DNA of 9,642 bases from Eubacteriales bacterium (GTDB lineage: Bacteria; Bacillota_A; Clostridia; Christensenellales; Aristaeellaceae): positions 1-9,642 of the forward strand of contig JARKQG010000098.1 of NCBI GenBank assembly GCA_029974035.1, written 5' to 3'. The notes beneath the pieces were generated by a model that did not search any database, was not told where the DNA came from, and saw nothing but the letters and a program-made list of their open reading frames with translations. This document shows positions 1 through 5,206 of the stretch, in pieces (positions within the stretch are counted from its first letter, which is position 1; the number at the start of each line of letters is the position of its first letter). The position numbers and the translations under genes are program-made.

Positions 1-50
1 GAGTCTATATAGCAAATAATTACTTTTACTACTCTTATTGACCGTTTCAC

Positions 51-93
51 AAGTTGATGCGCCGCGAGGCGCCGGTTATAAAGTAACCAACTT
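51..93. other. Potential three-stem junction
   Basis: Three short perfect stems can form together: AAGTT (51-55) with AACTT (89-93) as closing stem, GCGCC (59-63) with GGCGC (68-72) closing a GCGA loop, and GGTTA (74-78) with TAACC (84-88) closing a five-base loop. Junction linkers are three, one and zero bases. The fold is compact but each stem is only 5 bp. It matches no RNA family I recognise; hammerhead core bases are not present. Confidence 0.35.
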
Positions 94-124
94 ATAAAAT
101 TTGAGCTCTTCGCTCCGTCAATGA

Positions 125-141
125 GGCGGCGCCCCGCCGCC
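125..141. repeat. GC-rich hairpin
   Basis: GGCGGCG (125-131) and CGCCGCC (135-141) form a perfect 7-bp stem with a CCC loop. No T-run follows on either strand, so this is not a standard intrinsic terminator. Confidence 0.5.
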
Positions 142-246
142 AGAGGCAGTCGACCGGCCGCTTGCGCGGCGCCCTCCCAAAAGAGGCGGTCCGTAATTAT
201 TTGCACGTTCCTCCGTCAACGCGAATGCAGACGAACAGTATCACGC

Positions 247-279
247 GGCGCGTTTTCTGTCAAGTTAAAACTGCGCGCC
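247..279 (-). terminator. Possible hairpin at the end of the ldh-like gene
   Basis: GGCGCG (247-252) pairs with CGCGCC (274-279), and TTTT (253-256) with AAAA (267-270) inside it, with a three-base bulge at 271-273. The hairpin starts at the last base of the minus-strand stop codon. There is no U-run after it in the direction of ldh transcription, so it may be a 3' stabilising structure instead of a true intrinsic terminator. Confidence 0.35.
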
Positions 280-1244
280 TATGCCCTGGGGCCAAAGCTC
301 AGCGAGTCGATGACGGACTTCAGCGCGCCCGCGGAGGTGCGCAGCTTTTCCGTTTCCTCGTCGGTGAGCGGCGGGGTGATCTCGCGGATGATGCCCTTGG
401 CGCCAATCACGAAGGGCAGGCTCAGGCACACGTCGGAAATGCCGTAGCGCCCGTTGATCATGGCCGAAACGGTGAGCACGGAATTGGCGTCCTGCACGAT
501 GCACTCCACAATGCGCTTGACGGCCATCGCCACGGCGTAGTAGGTGGCGCCCTTGAATTTGATCACCTTGGCGCCGGAGGTGCGCACATCGTCCAGGATC
601 GCCTCCAGCTGCGCCTTGCCGCAGCGCTCGGCCTCGAGGCAGGCGTGGTCGCAGTACTCGTCCATGGTCATGCCGGCGATATTGGTCAGCGACCAGGGCA
701 CCATGGAGCTGTCGCCGTGCTCGCCGAACACATAGCCGTGCACGTTGCCCGGGTTGAGGTGCACGTGGGCGGCCAGGATGGACCGGAGCCGCGCGGAATC
801 CAGCATCGTGCCGGAGCCGATGACCTGGCGCGGCTTCAGCCCGAAATTTTTGGTGACGTGGTAGGTCAGGATGTCCACGGGGTTGGCCACCACGATGTAC
901 ACCGCCTCCGGCGCGCGGCGGACCACCTCCGGCATGATGGAGGAGATGATGTTGACGTTACCCTGGGCCAGATCGATGCGCGTCTGCCCGGGCTTCCGGG
1001 CCGCGCCGGCGGTGATGATCACGATGTCCGCGCCCTCGGCGGCGGCGTAATCCCCGGCGTACACGTCCACCGGCGCGCAAAACGGCGTGCCCTGAATGAT
1101 GTCCATGGCCTCGCCCCGCGCCTTGTCAAAGGCGATGTCGATCAGGACGATTTCGGTGGCGAGCCCCGAGGCGGTCAGCGTGTAGGCGATGGTCGCGCCG
1201 ACGTTTCCGGCGCCGAGAATGGCGATTTTTCTTCCTTTGCTCAA
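279..1244 (-). CDS. ldh: L-lactate/malate dehydrogenase family protein
   Basis: This 321-residue protein has the full-length LDH/MDH fold of NAD-dependent 2-hydroxyacid dehydrogenases, cytosolic enzymes that interconvert pyruvate and L-lactate or oxaloacetate and malate. Visible features are the Rossmann motif GAGNVG (11-16), Asp36 for NAD binding, the loop arginine Arg89, the Asp149/Arg152 pair, catalytic His176 in GEHGD, and Thr234 in the LDH-type GATYY motif. By alignment to Bacillus LDH (AGANQKPGE against AGAARKPGQ here), the substrate-specificity residue (classical position 102, Gln in LDH) is Arg83, which is the malate dehydrogenase residue. The rest of the protein looks like LDH, so substrate choice is uncertain. 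The start is TTG; AAGAAGG lies 8 bases upstream and no ATG is nearby. It is transcribed alone. Confidence 0.9.
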   Translation of the reverse strand: MSKGRKIAILGAGNVGATIAYTLTASGLATEIVLIDIAFDKARGEAMDIIQGTPFCAPVDVYAGDYAAAEGADIVIITAGAARKPGQTRIDLAQGNVNIISSIMPEVVRRAPEAVYIVVANPVDILTYHVTKNFGLKPRQVIGSGTMLDSARLRSILAAHVHLNPGNVHGYVFGEHGDSSMVPWSLTNIAGMTMDEYCDHACLEAERCGKAQLEAILDDVRTSGAKVIKFKGATYYAVAMAVKRIVECIVQDANSVLTVSAMINGRYGISDVCLSLPFVIGAKGIIREITPPLTDEETEKLRTSAGALKSVIDSLSFGPRA

Positions 1245-1252
1245 GGGACGGA

Positions 1253-1259
1253 CCTTCTT
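1253..1259 (-). promoter_or_regulatory. Ribosome binding site fixing the TTG start of the ldh-like gene
   Basis: The minus strand reads AAGAAGG followed by an 8-base spacer and TTG at 1244-1242. The spacing is ideal, and the GAGNVG motif begins at residue 11 from this start, as expected for the family. Confidence 0.75.
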
Positions 1260-1305
1260 TCGGTCTTTAATTGCGGTATGGCGCGCCGTCCTGCGGCGCC
1301 CCGGC

Positions 1306-1319
1306 GCGGCAAAAGCCGC
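1306..1319. repeat. Small hairpin in the ldh leader
   Basis: GCGGC (1306-1310) and GCCGC (1315-1319) enclose AAAA. Together with nearby palindromes GGCGCGCC and GGCGCC it makes the roughly 160-base ldh 5' leader highly structured. No known riboswitch core was recognised. Confidence 0.4.
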
Positions 1320-1408
1320 CCGGTTCTCCTGTCCTGCGTCAAATTCGCATCATACGAAAGCGCCTCGATTCAAACCATAACCAAATCCATATTGAACCCA
1401 TAGCGCTT

Positions 1409-1414
1409 ATTATA
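1409..1414 (-). promoter_or_regulatory. Candidate -10 element of the ldh-like gene
   Basis: The minus strand carries a perfect TATAAT here, in an AT-rich island within GC-rich surroundings, 165 bases upstream of the TTG start. At 16-18 base spacing the -35 region is weak (TGATTC or ATGATT), so strength or activator need is unclear. Confidence 0.45.
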
Positions 1415-1539
1415 TCTGATCACATTTCGGGAATCATTAAAATACGGAGAATTTTGTGGTGAGAAAGAATCTTTACCTGGTGCGCGTGTTTTTGTCACAA
1501 TCCCGGCGCGCTCTTTCGCCAGGCGCTCCGCCCGGCGGC

Positions 1540-1572
1540 GCCGGTATTTTCCGCCGCGAAAAAATATCCGGC
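1540..1572. repeat. Bulged 11-bp hairpin in intergenic DNA
   Basis: GCCGGTATTTT (1540-1550) pairs with AAAATATCCGGC (1561-1572) with one bulged T and a 10-base loop. Neither strand has a T-run after the stem. Role unknown; it could be the end of a small transcript. Confidence 0.4.
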
Positions 1573-1689
1573 ACCCGCGGGCCCGGACGTGCGGAAATCC
1601 GGCATTGCCGTGACCTGCCGCAAAATATTAAATGGAATATGCCGGCCCAACGCGGGCGATATGCGCTCAGGGCAGGGCCGCGACGATTT

Positions 1690-1725
1690 GCACCCGGCGC
1701 ATCGCTTACCTGAGGCGCCGGGTGC
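1690..1725 (-). terminator. Perfect 11-bp hairpin after the small membrane-protein gene
   Basis: GCACCCGGCGC (1690-1700) and GCGCCGGGTGC (1715-1725) are exactly complementary around a 14-base loop. The hairpin begins 10 bases after the minus-strand stop codon of the 61-residue gene, where a terminator is expected. The sequence after it on the minus strand (aaatcgtcg) lacks a U-run, so termination may be inefficient or need a factor. Confidence 0.5.
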
Positions 1726-1734
1726 GCGCAAGTG

Positions 1735-1920
1735 CTACTCGCAGCGGGACTGGTTGCCGGACCTGCAACAGCAGCAGTAGTACACGAAGAATCCGATGCC
1801 CGCCAGCAGGGCGGCGACAGAGCCCGGGATTGCGGGGAGGCCGATGACGGGCAGGACCGCGGACAGAATCAGCCCGACAATCCCCACAATGACGAGCGCG
1901 ACGCTGATCAGAATTACCAT
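1735..1920 (-). CDS. Small membrane protein with a CCCC motif (61 aa)
   Basis: A short gene of unknown function. The product is almost wholly hydrophobic: a first membrane segment spans about residues 2-23, a Pro-containing turn (24-33) follows, and a second segment runs about 34-48. Four consecutive cysteines (49-52) sit directly at the membrane edge, then a short polar tail ends in Arg-Cys-Glu. The reading is supported by an ATG start, an AAAGGAG ribosome binding site 10 bases upstream and a hairpin just after the stop. It has its own intergenic space on both sides and no obvious operon partner. I see no cleavable lipoprotein signal. The cysteines might bind metal or form disulfides; that is speculation. 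No clear promoter was found upstream. Confidence 0.75.
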   Translation of the reverse strand: MVILISVALVIVGIVGLILSAVLPVIGLPAIPGSVAALLAGIGFFVYYCCCCRSGNQSRCE

Positions 1921-2034
1921 GATTCACAAACTCCTTTCGTGGCCGTTTGGCAGCCGGGAGGCGAGGTGCAATCCATCCCATACTATTCGGATACCAGTAA
2001 TGGCGTACCAAAGCGGCGGCCGCCGATCAGAGAA

Positions 2035-2066
2035 CCCGCACCCTCAAAAGGGATGCGGGGTTTTTT
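2035..2066. terminator. Intrinsic terminator downstream of panE, strongest on the plus strand
   Basis: CCCGCA (2035-2040) pairs with TGCGGG (2054-2059) and CCCT (2041-2044) with AGGG (2049-2052), a 10-bp stem with one unpaired base and a CAAA loop. TTTTTT follows at 2061-2066 on the plus strand. On the minus strand it starts about 10 bases after the panE stop and is followed by TTCTCT, so it can also end panE transcripts. Confidence 0.75.
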
Positions 2067-2075
2067 GCCGTGATT

Positions 2076-2993
2076 TCAGAAGCTTTCCTCCATCGCGCGG
2101 ATTCTCTCCAGCAGCATCCGGTTGACGGGGCAGTCAATAAAGTGCGCCGCGCTCAGCGCCGCGACGGTGCCGGCGAACAGGTCCACCTCGCTTTTGCGCC
2201 CGGCCTCCAGATCCTGCCGCATGGAGGGCTTGCCGGAGGGGCTCAGGCCGTCCAGGATGCGCAGCCAGTAGTCGATGTCGGCCTCGGTCAGGTCCACGCC
2301 CTCCGCCTGCGCCAGGGTGAGCGCCTCCCGCATGGCGGCGATCATCGTGTCCCGGGCCTCGCCGGGCCGCTGCACGCCGCGGTAGTCGCATTCAAACACC
2401 GCCACCGCCTGGTTGACGCCCACGTTGAGCATGAACTTGCTCCACAGGTGCCGCCGCATGTCCGGCATGATCTGAAAGGGCACGCCCGTTCGTTCAAAAA
2501 AACGCGCCACCGCCGCCGTCTGGGCCGCGCCGCCGCCGTCGGGCCGGTTGCCAAAGCAGATCATCCCCATGTGGTGGCAGGTCAGGCGGTTCCCCACCTT
2601 GACCGCGTCCATGCCCTGGGCCACGGCGGGCAGCACCTTTTCCGCCCCCAGCGCGCGGCCGATGACCTCCTCGCTGATGATGCCGTTGAGCAGCGAAAGG
2701 ATCACCGTGTCCGGCCCGACCAGCCCCCGGGCGGCCTCCACGGCGGCCGAAAGGGCGCCGAATTTTACCGAAAAGATCAGAAGGTCCGCGGATTCTCCGG
2801 GGGCCTCGGGCGTCACGTAGCGGAAGCGGCAGGCCTCGCCGTTTGCGAACACCCCCTCCTGCCGGTAGCGCGCGACGCGCGCCCCGTCCGCCAAAATCCT
2901 CAGCGCGCCCTCCGGCGCGCTTTTTTCAATCTGATGTCCGAACAGCACGCCCAGCGCGCCCAGGCCGACAATGGCCGCCGTTTTGATTTCCAT
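2076..2993 (-). CDS. panE: 2-dehydropantoate 2-reductase family (ApbA/PanE)
   Basis: This 305-residue cytosolic oxidoreductase has the normal family length. PanE reduces 2-dehydropantoate (ketopantoate) to pantoate with NADPH on the way to pantothenate and coenzyme A. The Rossmann motif GLGALG is at 10-15. Family residues line up with E. coli PanE at the right spacing: Lys77 (K72), Asn103 in LLNG (N98), Lys186 and Asn190 in LWSKFMLN (K176, N180), and Ser257 and Glu269 (S244, E256). Start: ATG with GGAGG 6 bases upstream. It stands alone, with no panB, panC or panD nearby, and paralogues that reduce other 2-oxo acids are common, so the physiological substrate is not certain. A strong promoter lies upstream and a terminator downstream. 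Confidence 0.87.
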   Translation of the reverse strand: MEIKTAAIVGLGALGVLFGHQIEKSAPEGALRILADGARVARYRQEGVFANGEACRFRYVTPEAPGESADLLIFSVKFGALSAAVEAARGLVGPDTVILSLLNGIISEEVIGRALGAEKVLPAVAQGMDAVKVGNRLTCHHMGMICFGNRPDGGGAAQTAAVARFFERTGVPFQIMPDMRRHLWSKFMLNVGVNQAVAVFECDYRGVQRPGEARDTMIAAMREALTLAQAEGVDLTEADIDYWLRILDGLSPSGKPSMRQDLEAGRKSEVDLFAGTVAALSAAHFIDCPVNRMLLERIRAMEESF

Positions 2994-3040
2994 CTTGCGC
3001 CTCCGTTTCAGGGTTTCCCGCGGATGCGGGCGATTTTTCC

Positions 3041-3069
3041 ATTATATCCCTGCTTTCGGGCAAAAGCAA
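3041..3069 (-). promoter_or_regulatory. Promoter of the panE-family gene
   Basis: On the minus strand: -35 TTGCTT (3069-3064), 17-base spacer, -10 TATAAT (3046-3041). It lies about 50 bases upstream of the ATG and points away from the promoter of the neighbouring membrane-protein gene. Confidence 0.8.
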
Positions 3070-3084
3070 CCCGCGCGGGGGCGA

Positions 3085-3112
3085 TTGAGCGGCCCGGAGC
3101 CGGGTATACAAT
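3085..3112 (+). promoter_or_regulatory. Promoter of the uncharacterised membrane-protein gene
   Basis: TTGAGC (3085-3090), 16-base spacer, TACAAT (3107-3112), about 32 bases before the GTG start. The -35 boxes of this and the panE promoter are only 15 bases apart, so the two divergent promoters share the same short control region. Confidence 0.6.
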
Positions 3113-3144
3113 CAGCGGACAACTTCGGCCGGGGAGGGTGAAAC

Positions 3145-3822
3145 GTGCGGGCGATTATGGAGACCGCGTTTGACATCGCGTACTTCGCGTGCGCGCTGTG
3201 GCTGAGCGCGGAGATCCTGCGAAACGCGCGGGGGCGCGGGCAGTACCGGCTCTTTGGCGCCATGGGGCTGATTCTGGTCTTTGGCGACGCGTTCCACCTG
3301 GTGCCCCGGATGGCGGCGCTCAACAGCGGAGCACCCGCGGCGTTCGCGGCGCAGATGGGGCTGGGCAAGCTGATCACCTCCGTCACGGCCACGGTGTTCT
3401 ACGCGCTCTTTTACCACGCCTGGCGCGCGCGCTACCAGGTAAAGGGGCGGCACGCCCTGACGGCCTGGGTATGGCTTCTCACGCTGGCCCGCGTTGCGCT
3501 GTGCCTCTTTCCGCAGAACGACTGGACGGGCGCGAATCCGCCCCTCGCCTGGGGCGTCTACCGCAATCTGCCCTTTTTGCCGCTGGGCGCGATCGTGATG
3601 GCGCTGATGTACGCGTCCGGGCGGAGCGATCCGCCGATGAAGCGGGCCTGGCTGGCGATTCTGCTCAGCTTCCTTTTTTACATTCCGGTGGTGCTCTTCG
3701 CGGACGCCGCGCCGGCCGTCGGCATGCTGATGATCCCCAAGACCCTCGCCTACGTGTGGCTGCTTTTCATGGCCCGCGCCGCCGAGCGGGCGGACGGGGG
3801 CGCGGCGCGCGCAACGCCATAA
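3145..3822 (+). CDS. Uncharacterised multi-pass membrane protein
   Basis: A 225-residue integral membrane protein that I cannot place in a named family. About seven hydrophobic helices can be drawn: near 5-24, 35-52, 73-92, 104-123, 142-156, 168-186 and 190-210. Polar residues sit in or near the helices, notably Asp48, His51 and Arg55 in a GDAFHLVPR stretch, His91, and an Arg-Asn pair at 140-141; these may form a binding site but this is inference. The GTG start at 3145 is preferred over the ATG at 3157 because GGGGAGGG (3131-3138) is 6 bases from the GTG and too far from the ATG. The C-terminal tail is short and Ala/Arg-rich. The gene has its own promoter and is divergent from panE, which is the only functional hint. 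Confidence 0.82.
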   Translation: MRAIMETAFDIAYFACALWLSAEILRNARGRGQYRLFGAMGLILVFGDAFHLVPRMAALNSGAPAAFAAQMGLGKLITSVTATVFYALFYHAWRARYQVKGRHALTAWVWLLTLARVALCLFPQNDWTGANPPLAWGVYRNLPFLPLGAIVMALMYASGRSDPPMKRAWLAILLSFLFYIPVVLFADAAPAVGMLMIPKTLAYVWLLFMARAAERADGGAARATP

Positions 3823-3841
3823 TTATTTTACCCATTGTGAT

Positions 3842-3870
3842 TTGCATTTTGCCAAACAATACGTTATAAT
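3842..3870 (+). promoter_or_regulatory. Promoter of the LCP-family gene
   Basis: TTGCAT (3842-3847), 17-base spacer, perfect TATAAT (3865-3870) in an AT-rich island. Transcription would start near 3877, giving a leader of about 100 bases before the GTG at 3975. Confidence 0.8.
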
Positions 3871-3887
3871 CATGCATACTGGCGCGA

Positions 3888-3916
3888 GTGCGCCCAGACG
3901 GGGCGCGCCTTTCTTT
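3888..3916 (+). terminator. Terminator-like hairpin inside the LCP leader
   Basis: Bases 3888-3895 (GTGCGCCC) pair with 3901-3908 (GGGCGCGC) through one G-U pair around an AGACG loop, followed by CTTTCTTT (3909-3916). An alternative stem uses GGCGCG (3881-3886) with CGCGCC (3904-3909). It lies after the TATAAT box and before the start codon. It could therefore end read-through from the upstream membrane-protein gene, attenuate the LCP gene, or both. The two mutually exclusive stems fit an attenuator but do not prove one. Confidence 0.6.
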
Positions 3917-3960
3917 GCGCCGCCCGGTCCGCGGGGGTCCATGTGCATCAACCCAAGAGC

Positions 3961-3966
3961 GAGGAG
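3961..3966 (+). promoter_or_regulatory. Ribosome binding site fixing the GTG start of the LCP gene
   Basis: GAGGAG is 8 bases before GTG at 3975. The frame is open further upstream to 3888, but that extension runs through the hairpin leader and encodes an Arg/Pro-rich stretch before a normal cytoplasmic tail and membrane anchor. Confidence 0.8.
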
Positions 3967-3974
3967 CTGTTTCC

Positions 3975-5141
3975 GTGAGCAACAGAGGGTACTCTTCCAA
4001 CAACCGCCGCAAACCGAAAAAGCGCATCACCGGCCGGTTCTACGCTTTTCTGACGGTCGTGGTGGTGCTGGTGATCATGTTCAGTGTGTTTCTGATCCAC
4101 AACCGCGGCGGCTCCCGCGTGACGACCCAGAACCAGACCCAAAGCCCGGCCCAGACCGCCGCCGACGATTGGGGCGACGAGGCCGGGGCAACCCCGGCGC
4201 CCGACGCCACCGCCACCGCCGGCGCCAGCAGCCTTCAGGACCTGATCCAGAACGATCCGGACCTGGCGCCGCTGGAGGGCGACGAAAAGGTGCAGGTGAG
4301 CGACCTGTCCGTCAAGGAGGGCCTGCCCTCGGAGTGGCGCAACATCCTGCTGCTGGGCTCCGATACCCGCAACATCAAAAAGGTGTCCCGTACGGACACG
4401 ATCATCATCGCCTCCATCAACACCAAGGACGGGCGCATCAAGCTGGTTTCCGTCATGCGGGATACCATCGTACCCATCCCCGGCCACGGCGAACAGAAGA
4501 TCAACTCCGCCAGCTACTTCGGCGGGCCGGAGCTGACCATGAAGGTGGTCAACGAGTGCTTTGATCTGAACATCACGGAGTACGTGCTGGTCAACTTCGG
4601 CAGCTTCAAGGAAGTCGTGGACATCCTGGGCGGCATCGACATGAACGTGACCGAAAAGGAAATGGAGCAGATCAACGGCAGTGTCCGGGAGCAGGCGCGC
4701 ATCCTGGGCCTGAGCAAGGAAAAGTACCTGGCCGGCGAGTACAACCTCAAAACCTTCGGCCCGGATACCCATCTGGACGGCCTGCAGGCGCTGGCCTACG
4801 CCCGCATCCGCCACATCGACAGCGACTGGCAGCGCACCGAGCGCCAGCGCATGGTCATCGACGCCGCCATCAAAAAGCTGCGCGGCTCGGTGTCCGTCAA
4901 GCAGGTGGTGAGCCTGTTCACCTCCTCTTGGCAGTACATGCAGACCAACATCGACATGATGGGCGCCGTCGCGCTCGCCACCACGGTGCTCAACAGCGGC
5001 ATCGGCGAGGTGACCACCGGCCTGATGCCCATCACCAACACCTACAAAAGCGAGAGCCGCAAAAGCAACGGCCAGGCGATCTACGATACGGACTTTGAGG
5101 CCAACGCGGCCCGGCTCTATAAGTTCATCTACGAGGAATAG
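3975..5141 (+). CDS. LytR-CpsA-Psr (LCP) family cell-wall protein
   Basis: A 388-residue membrane-anchored protein. LCP enzymes transfer undecaprenyl-phosphate-linked polymers such as wall teichoic acid or capsule onto peptidoglycan outside the cell. A basic cytoplasmic tail (KPKKR) precedes one transmembrane helix at about 21-41. A Gln/Thr/Ala/Pro-rich linker (about 48-86) leads to the LCP domain (about 122-303). Family residues visible are Asp130 and Arg132 in GSDTR, Arg139 and Asp141 in RTD, Arg162 and Asp163 in MRD, and the ARIR...D...R..RQR block (276-292), which together bind pyrophosphate and metal in known members. The GTG start is set by GAGGAG 8 bases upstream. The gene has its own promoter and terminator. 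Which polymer it attaches cannot be told; no polymer synthesis genes are adjacent. Confidence 0.93.
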   Translation: MSNRGYSSNNRRKPKKRITGRFYAFLTVVVVLVIMFSVFLIHNRGGSRVTTQNQTQSPAQTAADDWGDEAGATPAPDATATAGASSLQDLIQNDPDLAPLEGDEKVQVSDLSVKEGLPSEWRNILLLGSDTRNIKKVSRTDTIIIASINTKDGRIKLVSVMRDTIVPIPGHGEQKINSASYFGGPELTMKVVNECFDLNITEYVLVNFGSFKEVVDILGGIDMNVTEKEMEQINGSVREQARILGLSKEKYLAGEYNLKTFGPDTHLDGLQALAYARIRHIDSDWQRTERQRMVIDAAIKKLRGSVSVKQVVSLFTSSWQYMQTNIDMMGAVALATTVLNSGIGEVTTGLMPITNTYKSESRKSNGQAIYDTDFEANAARLYKFIYEE

Positions 5142-5157
5142 GGCGCACATCCATCCG

Positions 5158-5189
5158 GTGGCCGGTCCCTTCGGGATCGGCCACTTTTT
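5158..5189 (+). terminator. Intrinsic terminator of the LCP gene
   Basis: GTGGCCGGTCCC (5158-5169) pairs with GGGATCGGCCAC (5173-5184), 12 bp with one G-U, closing a TTC loop, then TTTTT. It starts 16 bases after the stop codon and sits just 17 bases before the next start, so the GNAT gene depends on read-through or an unseen promoter. Confidence 0.9.
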
Positions 5190-5206
5190 AAGGCGAGGTG
5201 GTTTGA

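Larger units (their letters stand above)
12..204. repeat. 12-bp perfect inverted repeat pair enclosing about 170 bases
   Basis: GCAAATAATTAC at 12-23 is exactly complementary to GTAATTATTTGC at 193-204. The match stops at both ends of the 12 bases. The enclosed stretch contains further hairpins. No flanking target-site duplication is evident, so a miniature transposable element is only one possibility. Confidence 0.5.
1..278. other. Non-coding, repeat-rich region downstream of the ldh-like gene
   Basis: No frame here looks like a protein: the open frames are short, lack a good ribosome binding site and read as low-complexity Arg/Pro/Ala. What can be seen is structure. A perfect 12-bp inverted pair lies at 12-23 and 193-204. 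A compact set of three stems sits at 51-93, a GC hairpin at 125-141, and a 9-bp direct repeat (ctccgtcaa) at 113-121 and 211-219. The first 60 bases are clearly more AT-rich than the rest of the window. The region could hold the 3' end of the ldh transcript, a small RNA or the remnant of a small repeat element; none of these can be settled from the sequence. Confidence 0.6.
1245..1734. other. Long intergenic region without a convincing gene
   Basis: About 490 bases separate the ldh-like gene from the small membrane-protein gene. The part nearest ldh is its leader and candidate promoter. The middle holds a hairpin at 1540-1572, and the far end holds an 11-bp hairpin at 1690-1725. An 85-codon plus-strand frame from a GTG at 1456, with ggaga five bases upstream, gives a Pro/Gly/Arg-rich sequence with no domain-like pattern and is not called. 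A small RNA is possible but not shown. Confidence 0.6.

Noticed and set aside
51..93. Hammerhead-type ribozyme
   Set aside because: Three stems can be drawn, but the required CUGAUGA and GAA core segments are missing.
12..204. Insertion sequence ends
   Set aside because: No transposase gene and no flanking direct target duplication; only the inverted repeat is seen.
162..1403. Long plus-strand open frame (413 codons) opposite the ldh-like gene
   Set aside because: It is antisense to a well-recognised enzyme, reads as His/Gly/Ala/Asp-rich low-complexity sequence typical of GC-rich antisense frames, and has no ribosome binding site.
1565..1585. T-box-like sequence (ggcacccgcggg)
   Set aside because: The conserved T-box TGGNACCGCG core is not present and there is no downstream amino-acid or tRNA-related gene.
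1456..1713. Possible 85-residue plus-strand gene starting GTG with ggaga upstream
   Set aside because: The spacing is acceptable, but the product is Pro/Gly/Arg-rich with no recognisable pattern, and it runs through two hairpins. Evidence is too weak to call a gene.
1495..1731. Possible 78-residue minus-strand gene
   Set aside because: TTG start overlapping the downstream hairpin of the small membrane-protein gene, no good ribosome binding site, and low-complexity product.
3948..5150. Long minus-strand open frame (400 codons) opposite the LCP gene
   Set aside because: Shadow of a clear LCP protein; composition is His/Val/Asp-rich without domain motifs.
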